Assembly (NCBI GenBank): GCA_037176905.1 | Contig: JBBBWG010003892.1 | Coordinates: forward strand, 36,784 to 100,783 | Length of the DNA stretch: 64,000 nt | From: Azolla pinnata | Taxonomy: Eukaryota > Streptophyta > Polypodiopsida > Salviniales > Salviniaceae | Reading direction: 5' to 3' | In this document: positions 1 to 14,803 of the stretch, in pieces | Layout of the letters: each line of letters opens with the position of its first letter | Position numbering within the stretch: the stretch's first letter is position 1 | Notes under the pieces: model-generated | What the model was told of the DNA's origin: nothing | The model's input: only the letters and a program-made list of their open reading frames with translations | The model's database searches: none | Translations under genes and position numbers: made by a program

Positions 1-346
1 TCGATGTTTTGCAAGCGGGCCCTAAAGTCGGGGGCCCAAAGGTCCTTCGATCCATTTTGAAAAGCAAAGAATCTACGGCTGCAGCATGAGAATCGATTCA
101 CGTGGCGCTGCTTGTGCGCCCCTACCCTCCCCGCGCAACGCAACGCAACGCGAATTCCATCGTCGGCATCGCGCGTAAGTTTCTTTGGCCAATTCGGTAA
201 TAATAAGAAAGCACAGTTTTCTTTCTTTCTTTTCTTTTTTTTGTCTCTTACCCATATTTGAAGGCATTGCAAACTTTCTCTTCTCTCCGATTGTTAGCGC
301 GGCGAAGCTTGTGCTGATTAAGATAGATCTTACAAGTTAGACAGAC

Positions 347-377
<31 letters not shown>

Positions 378-2060
378 ACCCACAAATGTTTTGGAAAATG
401 TTCTTTTTTCCGAGAACGATATCTTACCATTAGTTAAAAGGCGATCAGGCTATACAACTTATGCAAAAGAGGTCAAACTAATGCAAAGGCCAACTTAACT
501 CGTCGACCGATCGACCAGCCAACCAACTAACTAACTAACTAACCAACCACCCAACCAACCAACCAACCAACCAACCAAACAAACAACCAAACAACCAACG
601 GGGATGAACTCTTGTCTTTTCATTTAACCAGGCCGCCGGGCAGCCCGCCCATCACATGTCCCCGTCCAACCTACTGCGTTTTCTATATAAATGCGATCAA
701 AGCGCGAGACCACATGATCGATCCATCGCCTTTCTTTCTAACTTGCACAAACACACATACATACACACCCACACACACCCATGCATGTATATATGCAGAT
801 TGCGCATGTAACGTGCCCCATGTTCTATCGAGAGCATCATTTATGACTGGACCCCCGATCCATGCCCATGTTCTCCTACACGCGATTAATAAACCCCCCT
901 TTTTTGTAACCTCGATGTTCTTTCTTATCCCCTCTTTTCCCTTGCGAAACCAGCACGATGAACAGATGGGCGGGTGGATCGATCGATGGAAATCGATGAA
1001 TGTATCGGAACGGGCGGACGATGAAGAATGAATGAATGAATGAATGATATGCGCAAATCTCATCTGCGTCATGAAGTCTGAATGATTGGCATTCAAGTCC
1101 GATGCGCCATGCATGCATGAATGATGTGGGTGGGTGACTGACTGACTGAATGAATGAATGAATGAATGAATGAATGAATGAACGAACGAACGAACGAACG
1201 AACGAATTCGGGCGCAAATCTAATGATAGATTTACCATAAGTGGTAAAACACACACAACAACTTAACCAATTCCCACATGGAGTGAGGGGGTTGGATAGT
1301 ACTAGAGATGAAGAGATAACAGAATTTCTCTCTTCTTCTCTTTTCTCTTCCTTTTTTTTCCGTGGCCCCGACGTTTTTGTGTATGCAAAGAGCCCTTTGT
1401 TCCTTCCACTCTCCGGTTCTTTGTCGTTTTTACAGCCAGCTAATAGCTGCTAAAGCACCTCCCCCGCCAGATGAGATCGGTTAGTATGTGGTTGGTTCTT
1501 TCCTTGGTTTTCTTTTCCTTTTTTTTCTTCTTCTTTTCTTTTCGTTTCCGACGAAACGGACGTGCAGGGGTTACCAGCCCGTCGTTTGCTCGCTTCCGAT
1601 CCGCTTTGCGACGATCGTCTTTTTGTTTATTTAAAGGCTTGCTCAATCATTATTAATCGCGTTGCAGGAAGCGAGAGTAGAGGCGTTCCTGGGATCGATG
1701 CGATGCGATGCGATGCGATGAGATGAGATGAGATGAGATGAGATGAGACGAGATGAGATGAGATGTGGATGAGATCGGATCGGATCGCGCAGAACACGAC
1801 AGATCTGAGATCCCCTTTTCTACAAATTTTTACTTTACACAAAATGCTTGTACAAAAGGTGGGGACGACGCTTTCCCCCGCTGGGGTGGACGGGGCCGAG
1901 TTTTGGTTTCTATCGTTTTTAATTCATTGGATGCGTCGTGTCACAGTTGAGCATTAGAAAAGAGATCAAGCAATTAGAAAGATTTGGAAGAAGAAGAAGA
2001 AGAAGAAGAAGAAGAAGAAGAAGCAAGAGGAAGAAGAAAGCCGGCCAATTCATGAAGAAA
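1..2060. repeat. Simple-repeat-rich intergenic DNA
   Basis: No gene is supported here. Visible simple repeats are TA/CA at about 348-379, AAC(C/T) tetranucleotides at about 516-600, GAAT at about 1024-1048, a run passing from ACTG through GAAT to GAAC at about 1137-1206, a pentanucleotide run passing from GATGC to GATGA at about 1696-1766, and GAA at about 1986-2040. The short open frames here follow the repeats. Confidence 0.8.
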
Positions 2061-5000
2061 TGTCATTAAGGCGATACAACTTGTAGATTTATTGTCTCAT
2101 TGGTGGCCAAAATAACCATCTAGGTGTTAATACATCGATTTTTTAAGTGAAGAACAGTACATCCATGCATTCGTATTCGAGGATAAAAAGTATTATTTGA
2201 GAATTAAAATAAGGCTCTAAAGTATAAAATAAGCCATTCATTGTATAAAAAAGAAACAATAATTGATCAATTCACACTGAATAAAATTGAAATAAATGAG
2301 AAAAATAATCCTATGTAGAAGCAAGCAAGTGAGATTCAGACCCTAGTCCATAGTTTGAAAATATTGCGCTCCACCATTGCCAAGCTTTGATTATAAATTA
2401 TGATTTAAAGCGTTAAAATACTACATGTGTAACATTCGCATTCGTTGATCGATTCGCATATTCGTGTCTGATATTTCTATTGAATGCAACTATTACAATC
2501 TGTGGCGCTACATAATTTCAATCTAAGTACACCATTATTCATGATGTTAAAAGGTGTATCTTTCCATTTGGTGTGGAATGCTTGGTGCTGCTTGACGTCT
2601 ATATCCGACGAACCATGAGTATCATTTTATTGGCTTTTTCAAGGTATGAATTAACCGTACTCAAATGTCTTTCACTACTTCTACCTTAAGAACATGGTTA
2701 TCTTCAAAAGCCTTAATATATTGAGGTTTTTCCATATATGATGTGAAATGCCACTTTATAATTCATGTTCGTGAACACAATGATCTGCTTGGCTCTGCCT
2801 CAAGTTGCCTTCTTACTGATCATTGAAAACGAGGAGGAAGAGGAGGAGGAGGAGGCGGAGAAAGGGCTTTCATTCATTCTTTGGATTCCACTTGTTACGC
2901 ATGTGCATGATGATTTTGATGAGGACAAAAACAGAGTGCAAAAGAATTGGCTAAAAACTACAAAAAAGTCAGAAATGATGAAATGATAGATAAGTTTAGG
3001 GATGGAAATCTAAAGGTTCAATATGCAAAGGAAAAATAATAATAAAACAAAGTAAGCCACAAAGTCAATCCTCTTCCCTTTGTTTTTCTTTGTTTGTTTT
3101 TCATTTTGGAGCCGCCTTTTGTTTTTTTTGTTTTGATTGTTTCATCTAAAAACTTTAGATGACTCAATCAAAAGTCTAACAAAATTTTTAAAATTATGCT
3201 CTAGCACCTACAAAAACTCGAAATTACAGACTAAACGCCACCTCTTTATCTTCCACTAGAAATGAACGCCTGAGTGATTCCGCTATTACAACATCAATTG
3301 ATTTTTACTTCTAATCTTCGTTTCAGTAAACTGTTCATGATCGATTCCCTTACTGTATTCGATTCGTAAAAGTTCGTAATTGCAGAATCCAATCGATTGG
3401 TTAACGGCGCTAATCTGTCGGTAATCAGTCGACTGAGCATGCATCATCAGTCGACCAAGTGAATTATTCGATGCTAATTGTGCCCACAATCAACTGTTTG
3501 GTGTTAATCAATGAATGAATGAATTGAATTGCGTGCTGATTCTTTTAAAAGTAACAGACTGACTTCAATTGGTAAATTTCTAGTTTTGGTGGGCGTAAAA
3601 ATGTGTAATTGGTAATTGTATTAAAACAAAACAAAATAAAAAAAGGTCTGGGGACGAAATTTACCCATTTTCTGCTTATTCGAAAACTAAACAAAAAAGA
3701 GCGGGAAACAAAAACGCGCGTCCACGTCGGATGACAGCTGGCACACGGCCCCGCCAATAATTAGCTAATTATTAATTCATATATAATCGGTTTGGTTTTC
3801 TTATTTATTTATTTATTTATGTATTCGCTCGTGCGAGTTTGTTTTCGTTCCTATTTCGCTATTTCTGTTTTTTGTTATTATTATTTGTTTTTTTTTGCTG
3901 CTCTTTTTTCCTTTTTTTTTCGTTTTTGTTTTGTTTTTGACGAGGAAAAGGTGGACCTGACGTGTAAAAAAGCCTTTTATTTTTTATTTTGAAAAGAAAG
4001 AAAGAAAAAGAAAAGAAAAAAAAGGGGGGCGAAAATAAAAACCAAACTTCTTCTTTTCGTTTCCCCTTTTTTTTTTTCCGATTTCTTCTACTTTTTTATT
4101 TTCGTTCTTTTTTTGTTTTGTTTTTCGGGGGAAATTTAAAAAAAACAATTAAAAGTAACCGACTCATTTTTGCATGAGTTCCACGCATTTTTTTAGTTTC
4201 TTTAATGTTTATTTATTTATTTATTTATTTATTTATTCGTTTCGGTTTATTTTGTTGTTTTCCAAGGCGGAGCGGAGGCGTGACGTGGACGCATCTGGTC
4301 CACTCATTCTCATCATCCAGATCTCACGATTATCAGGAAACCCTAAGTTTTCCTTCTTCTCTCCTTTGGTTTTTTTTCCTCTAAATTTAGAGGCTCCTTT
4401 TGTATTAGTTATAACTTGGTCACAGATCGTTTTTCGCTCGACCGATAATAGCGATCCATCCAATCTTTCGATTACATAATCTTGAGGCGGAAATATGTTA
4501 CAAAGGGCAGGGCCTCGATCGATCGATCGATCCAAGACTTGATCAATGAATCGATCGCAACTGCTTCTGCTGCTCCGATCCGATCGCGGAGAAAGAAGGG
4601 GATCTGTAGCCCCAAGAGAAAGAATCTCGACCCACCGTTCCCCATCAGAAGGGACAAGGGATCTGTTTACAAACTCTCCTTACTACTCTCTGCGATTGGA
4701 CGTAGTCTTCTTTATAGTAGGGATCATGGCTGTCCAAAGTGGAATTATCAAGCACCACGATGATTATTTGCACCTCCGATCACGTAGAATTACATGAAAC
4801 GATAGATATATCTATATATATCCAAAGTTACCGAGATGTCCATCAAACCTTCTTTTGTGAATGAAATCGAAAGACGATTTTTGATAAGATCGATATTCCT
4901 ATTAACTTATTTGTACGCTTGCGGTTAACTTCAGCCTTTTACAGCTACGATTTCGATGTCTGATTGAACGATTTTTTCTTCTGATTTTGCGAAATTGTGT

Positions 5001-8000
5001 GTTTTCCCTCAACCCCTCAAAGATCGATCATACAACGGGTAACGGCAAAAGGGCAAGCGTTGACTCGACTCAATGCATGACCCTAATGCTCTATCAATCC
5101 TTTCTATCTATCTATCTGTCTATCTATCTATTCTATGGGTGTGCTTGACGGATCTCAAGGCTTCGTTAAGACAGTCTGTGGACATGATTCTTCGCACATC
5201 GTGGGGAATCGTCAAACAACGGCGTTTTTTTCTTTTTTTTGTTGCAGATGAGCTCCTCAATGTCAACCCATCTGATCTGATCAACGGCCTTTCCACCTCA
5301 TTCCGATAAATATATACATCTATAGATAGATAAATAGATAGATTAGACAGATCGATCGCTGGATAAAACTCGCTCTTGTTTTTGTTCGTCTGTTTGTTTG
5401 TTGATTTGTCACATGGATCGAACGAATTGCGACAATATAGTGAGAAATTAATTGTTGCGAGCGAGAGATCATCTTGAGGGTCCTCCCAACACCCACGATC
5501 AATGTTTGCCCTCCGTTTTTAATTGCCCACATCTACGACTTTTTTCCTCGGTTTTGAACACTTCGCTCGCAAGCAAAGAGTTCCTTCCCATTGCTGACCC
5601 ATAATAATATAACCGAGAGAAATTTCTTCAAAGCTTTGCTCGTTGTGAACCCGATTCTCGATCCCCCACCAAGCTAGTAACCAACCACATAGATTATCAT
5701 AAAAGGTTTGGGCACCAAAACATTTGCTTAATGGAATCGTTTTCGAGGATGTAATTATGCCTTTTCGATTTATGCTCGGCATACATGTTTTTGTTCTCTT
5801 CACTAATGGAAGGATTCTTTATTTCAAACAACAACAAAGAAAAAAACAGACATCGTTTGATTAATGGTTTTTGTCGTCTTAACTAATGGGAGGATTCTTT
5901 CTTTAAAGAAAAAGCAAATTGAAGCATTGTTTGTTTAATCAGACATATCGTATGATTCGTCGCTCGATGTTTCGTCCTAATCTCGACAACAATACCTTCG
6001 TAAAAGGAAACTGGGGACCTCACACTTGTAGCGAAAGCCTGCGATTTAGGGTTACTAATTTTTTCTCACCCAGAAGCCAACCATTAAGCTCTTCCAGGGC
6101 CCAAGATCCCTCGCTTTGAGACAAATGCATCGACTTATCAAGCTGGGGACAATGCCAAACAATGGTTTGTACTCCAACCTCTAATCCTATATTCCAACCT
6201 TCAAAGGATTCCAAGCCTTATTCTTCAGCATGGGATTGGCAGCGAAACTCGCATAGCTTTCCATTTGATTACAATTAGCTCTTGCTCCTCTTACCTTTCT
6301 TTTTTGTCTTTTTTTTTTTTGTTGCTCCGCTTGGCTCCATTATCGGAGCATGTTTCCGAGAGCGCAGTTTTCGAAGCCGAGTTCACTCGACGGGACGAGT
6401 CGTGAAATCAGTTACCGTAAAGATTGAGTCCGATGCGCCAACCAACGATCAAATTCGAAAGAGAGGTATATGCTTCTTGCAGAAAGCGCCATTCTCGATT
6501 TCGGGAACCATTGTTTCTTCGACAATTTCGGAACCTGACGCCGGCCTTTGAATCTTTGTATCGGTTTTGCATTGAAAAAATTGATCATTCCTCAGTTCCA
6601 TGTTCGCCTCGCGGGACATAAAAACGGCTTTTCAACTTGCCAACTGCATTTGGCTTCAATTCAACGATTTGCCTGCACGTTAAGCGATTGCAACCACATA
6701 ACTGAACGCCGCAATGACTTGGATGCACCTGTGATGTCCGTATGCCCCTCATCGTCGCCAGACAAATTCTCTTTACTTTTTTCTGTACATTGATACTAAT
6801 ATCGTGCGCATTTTTTGTGTCCAGTTCTCGTTGATATCGATTGTGGTCTGGATTGGCGGAGACGATTTCAAAGCGGTGCTCTCGAACACGATGCCTTCGT
6901 TATGTAGAGTCCAATCAAGATGTGGTTAGCATAGGCCTTGTACGCAGTCAATTCTTGATTGATGGGCGCGATTCAAAAGACATTACGTTCAACCACGTTC
7001 GACAACGTAGGGCCTTCCTTAACAGTGCGCTGAATTTTCTAAACAGTATATACAAAAGCACAGTTACTAAAAGAGATGGAGAACAAACCATGCTTTGTAC
7101 AACTACCTAGATCATGGATAGCTTGAGATGTTTCAGCTTCCTCTCGATTTGGTTCAAATGTCCAATGGTTACATCACATTACAATCTCTGTTGCTATAGA
7201 CTGCAAGATGAGGCCCAAAATCATTACGATGTAGGTCCTTGAACTCCTCAATCAATGGATTGTATGTGATACATTTTCCTTTCGGCATTTCTAGGGCCTG
7301 AGATTCCCAGTTGTTTCCATCCCTCAAAGCAATCAGCTGGAGTAAAAACATGAACGTTCGGCACATTTTCATGAACCAAAATTTAATCTCCATAAACAAG
7401 AGGTTCAGATCTGTCCAGAAACTTGCAGACTATTCGAAAGAACCTCAAAGCAGATGATGCTTCACGTAGAGTCACCAAAACAAAGACAACCTTGGATTCG
7501 TAAACACAAGTCTCTAGAAACTGGATTCCTCCAGTTCCATTCAATCGAGAATCTGACTTGAAATGCCGCTAATTAGCATCCCAAATGCTAGAAATCAGTA
7601 AGTTTGGCAGTTCCAAGATAATTCGCCCTAATTCTGAAAGACTTTCCTATGCAGAAAGTTAAATGCTTTCAAAAGAATTAGATCGTCCTACTAATAATGG
7701 TGACCAATTTCAGCCACCATATGGATTTAGTGCTCGTGATAATCATCAACATTGAACAAACTGAGCTCATACTGCAGTCAGTAAGTCCATCTGAATTGCC
7801 AAACGCAATGGCTTCAACTTTTGAGAACTTCTATATACCTTTCGAAGACCACGACTAGGAAGAGCTTTCCAATTTACGAACAGACGTTTTTTTTCGACAA
7901 TTCAGCAGAGCATAACAATGAAATCTCTCAAATACCAAAAGGAAAAAGGGAAGGAAAAACGTAACTCCAAGAGACATGTCACTTGCACAAGTGGATAGAG

Positions 8001-9800
8001 TGAACACCAGAAGGATATGAAATGGGCGGTGTAATGGTACTGTACGAGCGTTCAGATATGCTGAGAAGATTCTAAAATACCATCCATTCTGCAATCGTAT
8101 CAGACATGTTCATATTTCCACGGTTCATTTGCACAGCATGGTTAAATATCAAACGAACGACTACAGAGTTACATATCTAGACTACAGGTACTATTTAATA
8201 TAAACATGAAAAGCATAGAAGAAATGGAACAGATTTCTGGCTAAAGACAAGGCTGCTGTTTTGTTTCATTCAATCAGCTAAGAGAAAAGCAAAAAAAAAA
8301 ATTACATGATGCCACTAAGATGGAACTCCTGTAAAGATCGCCTGTGAACTTTGATTATTTTGTCACATAATGTGAAGACGAATAACATCCCCGGACTCAA
8401 GTTCCATCTCAAGGATACAAATATTAAGTAATTAGATCCTTGACTGAAGAGATGGTGAGAAAATTTTGTCAAAAGTTGAAAAGTTACTTTTATTACGACA
8501 TTAATGATGAGCAAGACAAAGTCTTCTAAGTCGCTTCCATAACGGAAAATGACAACCCCCAGATATGAAGAAGGCTATTGAGAAAATTGAAACATGGATA
8601 GTTTAAAGAGTGCCATGCTCCATGAACCAAGTACTGCACTCAATAGGTTTTGCCTCCAGTGGGATAGGCTTTAGCTGAAATTCAATGCATTTACTAGAAT
8701 TTGAAAGCGTTAGTCTGTTCCAGACTCCTCCCTCTATATGATTCTATATTCTGCACATCCTCATGGTATCATAAACAGTCTGTTTTTACTCGTTCCTAAT
8801 TCCCGCTGAAACATAAATTGATATATGCAGCTGATCCGAAGAATCTTCGAAACCTCACAACCTTGCTGCCCTTCCACGCCACAAATTTTCACAATCTTCG
8901 AAACCTCACGACAGCTTTCACCACAAAGGAACGAACTTCTCCTTCTCATACTCTGTTTCCATAGCTTCAATCTCCATTGAAATCCAATTTGTATTAGCTC
9001 AGGCCATTATCCTTCTCATGCATCTAATGCACATGCATTTCTGCTTCATAGACACTGCTACTATTAGAAAATCTCCAAAACAAAAGCACTGGACTTTCTT
9101 TTATGTACTTCGAACAGCATGGTGAGCGAGCAGCTTTGTAAGTCACATGCTAAACACTGTGGCCTTCCACACAATCTACTCTTGACTGTCGACAAAAAAA
9201 CAAACATTTAAAAAAGGTCAAGGAAAATATGCGATCTTCTAACACTCAAATGTTTCCAAAACACAATGCTTTGGGTGCATATTTATAACTTTCACTCTTT
9301 CCGCTTCTTATGTTTGGCATCCCAAGGGTCCACGATATTTGTCTTTTTCAAGTGCTCCACGGTCTGTGAGATCACATTTAGCTTGGAGATCTACTCTTGA
9401 TGGGGAGGAGTGGGAAAAAAGCTTCGAATTTGTTCTGCACAATCAAACCTAGATTTGTGTGGCTGAGCAAGAAAGAATGGAAAACACAAATGTTGAGCTG
9501 TCTAGTCAAACATAGCAGTCCAGCTCATAACAGGGGGCTATTAGCAATAATCAATAGTATTATGTTGTATATCTGTCTTCAATGAGCCGCTAAAACAAAG
9601 ATCAGCATTCATAAAGTGGATATCATGGCGTAAGCAATGATAAAAAACGCATATCATTAAACTAAGTTTACAGACCGTTTTTGCAGTTTTGTCGATCATC
9701 ATCTCATATAGATCTCGTTTGTTGCCATGATCTTAGATTCTTAGATTTTAATCCTGGAACCCATTATAATAATTACATTTAACGATTTAAGTTTTCTGTG
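2061..9800. other. AT-rich intergenic stretch, no supported gene
   Basis: Only short open frames occur and none looks like a known family. At about 4270-4800 there is a leader-like stretch (telobox-like AAACCCTAA, pyrimidine tracts, then a 23-codon frame from an ATG at 4726). I could not extend it to a gene. At 8840-8915 a 16-17 bp motif (AATCTTCGAAACCTCAC) occurs twice about 55 bp apart. Confidence 0.5.
7170..7560 (-). pseudogene. Possible decayed gene fragment, F-box/kelch-like flavour
   Basis: On the minus strand an open stretch reads GNNWESQALEMPKGK followed by CITYNPLIEEFKDL. This recalls the 'WxxLPPM...VYNPLTxEWRxLP' style of plant F-box associated or kelch proteins. Adjacent stretches in other frames look protein-like but are interrupted by stops. 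I cannot identify an F-box or a complete blade, so the family is a guess and the stretch may be non-coding. Confidence 0.2.
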
Positions 9801-10074
9801 TTTGCATACTACGTGACCAGCTGGCATCGCAAAATACAACCTGAAACAATGATCTCTTTCATTTAGCACTTGAAAACCATCATAGATAAACGGAAACAAA
9901 CTGAGCTAAAGAGATCATTGTTTCAGGTTGCACTTCGCGATGCTAGCTGGTCACGTAGTATGCAAATACAGATACTACGTGACCAGCTGGCATCGCAACG
10001 TGCAACCTGAAACAACGATCTCTTTCATTTAGCACTTGAAAACCATCATAGATAACGGAAACAAACTGAGCTAA
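9801..10074. repeat. Fold-back repeat: direct copies flanking an inverted copy
   Basis: A segment starting TACTACGTGACCAGCTGGCA at 9808 runs to about 9918 and recurs in the same orientation at about 9973-10074, ending in AAACTGAGCTAA. Between them (about 9904-9966) the first roughly 60 bp appear in reverse complement, so 9801-9860 and 9904-9966 could pair as a hairpin. No coding capacity or clear target-site duplication was seen. The form resembles a small fold-back or MITE-like insertion that has been duplicated. Confidence 0.7.
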
Positions 10075-10082
10075 TCGAAAGC

Positions 10083-10360
10083 AAAAACACAATTTTTGGG
10101 CTTAATGACTACAAGGATAAATGGTTTTAGCATTTCTCGGTTCATCTCTGAAGATGGCATATGTGTACTTCAACTTAAGCCTACGCACGTGAATATACGC
10201 AGGTAATCCCGATCCTGATCCCTAAACCCTAAACAAGTCGCAGGTAATTATTGAAACCAAAAACACAGCTTCTTTCGGCTGAATGACTTCCAGGATAAAC
10301 GGTTTTAGCATTTCTCGGCTCGCTTCTGATGATGATAGATAGGAGGTACTTACAGAAAAG
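10083..10360. repeat. Diverged local duplication (two copies about 170 bp apart)
   Basis: The stretch from about 10083 (AAAAACACA ... GGTTTTAGCATTTCTCGG ... GTACTT) is repeated with substitutions from about 10255 to 10352. A short CCCTAAACCCTAAAC telomere-type run lies between the copies near 10220. Both copies are non-coding as far as I can see. Confidence 0.55.
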
Positions 10361-12785
10361 ATCTCGCCACAATCGTGCCGATCCTGCACGTTTGGCAACG
10401 AACAAAACAGGAAACGCAGGCAAGCAGAGCTCGGCCCTCAAGAAATTTGCCAGAGAAACTTCCAAGCCCTGCTTCGGAGAAGAAGGGTATGGCCGAAATT
10501 TTTGAAAGCCTGAGAGAAAGGGGTACTCAGAGGTAATTGTTTAGAAATGTTACTGACTTTTAATGACACATCATTAGTGCTAATTACACGTCATTAAGAT
10601 CCTAATCGCTTACATTTGGAAACAAGAAAACACTTATAGTAGACCTCTTTGATTCCCTCGTCGAAATGCTAATTTCGTGCCTTTTGAGCTCCTAGTGACA
10701 ATGCACATGTTTTCTTCAGTCCCCGATCGTTTCTGTGATTGATCACTCACGAGTTCTCGAGCTGCATTCTTGTGGGGCCTCCAGAAGTACGCAGTCGTTT
10801 GCGGTCCTATTTGCAGTCCTATCTCAGTCGTCTCTATACTCCGTAGCATATTGTTACGATCGAAGCTCCTACCCGACGATGAATATGACAAGAAAAAAAT
10901 AACTATATAAGAGCGAGAAGAAAAAGAGAAGAGCGTTAAAGATTGGTGTTGAATCGGAATGGTTTAGTAATACGGGCGAGAGGCTCTTACAGAACCGTTT
11001 GTAAGCTCACGCATTCATGTTATTCTTGAGCCCGAAAATAAACGACGAGCTAGTTAACAACTCTCGAAATATTACTTTTATGTTATATACCATTTCATGC
11101 ATTCGACAGTAATATAAATTATACGAAATATGATATTGCTTTTTATCCACAAGGTCATGGGTTGGAACCTCAAACAGACATTTCTTGTTAGTAGCGACTT
11201 TCGTATATCCATGACACCGAACAAATCATGAGATCAAGTATAGCATACTCAGCGGACAATCACAAGCTCCAATGGCAATATTTGCACTGATTCTGATTTT
11301 GTGTGTTTTTGAACTTGACTATGAGATCTAGTGTGGCATGCTCTCTGGTCGAGCCAGTGTCACATTAGTTCAACTCATGGTAGTTTATGAAGTTGTGTAG
11401 GTGCATAATATCAAAGGGGAGAGACATTCCTCTGTTGAATAAGATTGGTTGTGCGCTCTACTCTTGCAAGTCATTTAGCCATTAATTTAGGGTCTGAGGA
11501 ATATGCAATTCTTCATTGGATAATAGCTATAATTAGCATTGTTCTTTTAGTACATGCAATTTACTACACACTAAGATGCAAGGAAGTTAGGTTACAATTC
11601 TGTGTTGAGAACATCATCCTCAGTAGATAAAGGAAAGCTTACATAAGAGTACAAAAACAAATTTAACTCAACTAACCACCCCAAGCTATGATCATGAGAT
11701 TATTAGCTTATTAAATACATATCATATGTCCACCAAACTAGTATCTTAGGAGGCAACCTCACTTAATGTCTTAAGATTATTATTCGACATGATGTGTGTC
11801 GTCGTGGATGCTCGGCGTCCTACCAACGCATGTAGATTTTCAAGGCATTCTATTTCTAGTGCATGGGAAAGGTATAAAAAGTCTTATAATCGTCATCCAG
11901 ATCACCGATATAAGTACCGCAGCATGACTCGCAAATGAAACGAGCAACAATTAACGGATCAACAATGATGATGAGCAATATGATTCGTCATCGAAGCATA
12001 TTGTCCTGCGGATTGTGAAGCAACGTTGTGACGGTGGTTAATTTCGAAGCGATGCTTCGAACAAATATCGGGCGATAATCGAGAACGTACAAGGGATCTT
12101 TATTTGCTTATCCAGCGCAAGCGAAATCTGAGGGGAATGCATGACATGGTTTTGTGTGTCTGGGCACGCGCATGAGACTAGAGCGGAATTCAAAATAAAA
12201 CATGCCGATGACGATTCCTTCCCAATACAATCGGTCGGGAGCACAGCTTGGTTTTCAGTACACAAAGGCAAGCGATCGATCTCGTATAAGCTGCGCCAAA
12301 AATGATTACCATGCAAAAAAATGATCAGTTTGGAAGGGTGGCCCGCAATAGTGGTGAGAAGCGATCGCTAACGAGATTGGATCGGGATGTAGCTGGGAGC
12401 GTGATCATCATGAGCAGCAATATTTCGTGGGAAAAAAACTAGACAATTAGCCATGCGAACTGCAGCAAACGCGGGATCCTTCTTGTTGTCATCGCCAGCT
12501 AATCTGCAGGTGCGATGCGAGAAATTCGTGGGGCGTTCCAAAGTGATGGAATACGGGGGCGAGGAGCGGAAGATCGATGCGATCGTCGCGGGTTGTGTAC
12601 ACACCTCGATGATCCAGAATCCGATGCAAGGCAGATAATTCGAGTAGTGCACGATCATGCAATATCAGAGAATGCTGTTGCTTCTTTGTCGAGGGAGTGA
12701 GTGAATCTGGATCGAGGATCTTGGCATGGCACAGATCCTGTTAGCAGACCATTACCCGTTCGAACTCCGATCGTTGATGATGGCA

Positions 12786-12818
<33 letters not shown>

Positions 12819-14763
12819 CCGCAAACGTTAACGTCACAAGAATCGGCGTGCAAAGTGGTGCTATAAGATTCGGCGTAGCTGCAATTTCCTATATTTGCTA
12901 ATAATTCGCTCGCGGCTGTTAATGTTAATTAATCGATAAACTGGAGAGAAACACAATATTGTGTCGATGCACAGTACAAATGCACGTACTACTCGGATTA
13001 ATTTGTGCTCCGAACGTGCATAGGGATGTGGATCAGCAGGATCAATTAATTATTAGCCCTCGGGAAAATATGAGATAGTGCTGGATTAAACAGTGACCAA
13101 AGCAAGCTAGTTAACTAAAGATCATCATCATCACTGCCACCACCACCATCACCACCATCAACATCATCATCGACACTATCGTCGTCATTGTCATCATCGC
13201 TATCCAGCTGCCAATTGATCGGTTTACTGCTGATGAATCGATTCAACTCATCTGAAGGAAGCCGCTGCAGGCGACATACAATATGCATGCTGCATCGGCA
13301 TTGTGTGCACGTATAATGATCAGCATCAGTGGTTTGCTACGTTAGTTACATAGATTCTCGATCATCATCTGACCGAATTATAATCAAAGTATAGACGTAG
13401 AGTGAGCAATCAGCGCCGGCACTGCAGCTTTTGAGGACTAGTACTGCGCTATCCACGTCTGATCATTCAAATATTAGATCGTTGGCACCCGAGCGTATAG
13501 CCGAATCTTCAATGTATGGATCATTAATGTGGGCAGTTAAGTGAGTGTAGCTGATCAGAGTTTAGCAAACTCTGATGCAGCAGCAGCCATGGGCTATATA
13601 TTTAAGCTTGGTATAGCACATTTCCAATGAATTGGATGAATCTAGCGATGATTCGATGAAGCGCATGATCCTATACGTGTGTGCGTGTGTGTGTATATAC
13701 AGCCAGAATCCTACCTAAAGCGTAGATAAACATATATATCATATGTATAGTGATCTCTGCCTTTCTTGGCTTTCGAGCCCTATTCCTTTCCTTCCTTCCT
13801 TCCTTCATTCATTCATTTCATTCGTTCATTCTTGATTGATGGCGTGTGTGCACAAGCAAAGCAAAATTTGAACGAAATCTAGTGGAGTGCACATATCCAG
13901 ACATGCATGCATGCATATGCACGCATGTACATACATGCAAGGTGGTGGAAATCATTCGTAGCACTCTTGCCCTAGATTCTGAGTGCGTGCGTGCATGCAT
14001 GCACGCACACGCATCCATGCATGATTATGCATATATCTTCATATAATATGTCTGTATAATGTATGTATGTGTGTGTATGTGTGGAAACATTACCGAAAAA
14101 ACGCCTACGTTACATTATATATTTGAAAGTCTTATCGATCGTGTCATTAGTTGTATAGATGTTTAAATTACATTTTAACGACTGCTCAAACTGGAACCTG
14201 CTAATCAAGGCCCATCCAGTATAACAACGTAGCGCTCAATTCGTTGATTAACATTGGAATCGATTAATCGGGAGACATCGATCGGATAATTAACAGATCG
14301 ACGCTCCCATTCATTGACCGATGCCAAACGAACGCCTTAATCGATTCGTTAGATTCTAAAATTTGTTAACTCGTGTCGGACCCGAATACGGTAAGGGAAT
14401 CCGCGATTCGGATCGATAAGCGGGAAGTGAGGGGGGATATCAAAATCAATCAAAGGTTACACGAATGGAATTAACGAATCGAGTACTCGCGTTTTCTTTT
14501 TCCGTTGTAAATCGTTACTTGCTAGCCTCAATTGTCAATCGAATGCGGAGAGGAAATTGATTAGGAGTAAAAATCAACGAGTGTTAGGCAATAACAGAGA
14601 CTAATTGAGACTAGTTCCAAAGCGGGGCACCGAAAAAATTTCTAATAATTTCCGATTTGAGCGAGCGTTAAAACGCAGTTTAGAATTTTATTAGAGCTCT
14701 TGTTTTTAGAATACTCCTCTATATACATATACGTGTATATACGCGTACATATACGTATATATA

Positions 14764-14803
<40 letters not shown>

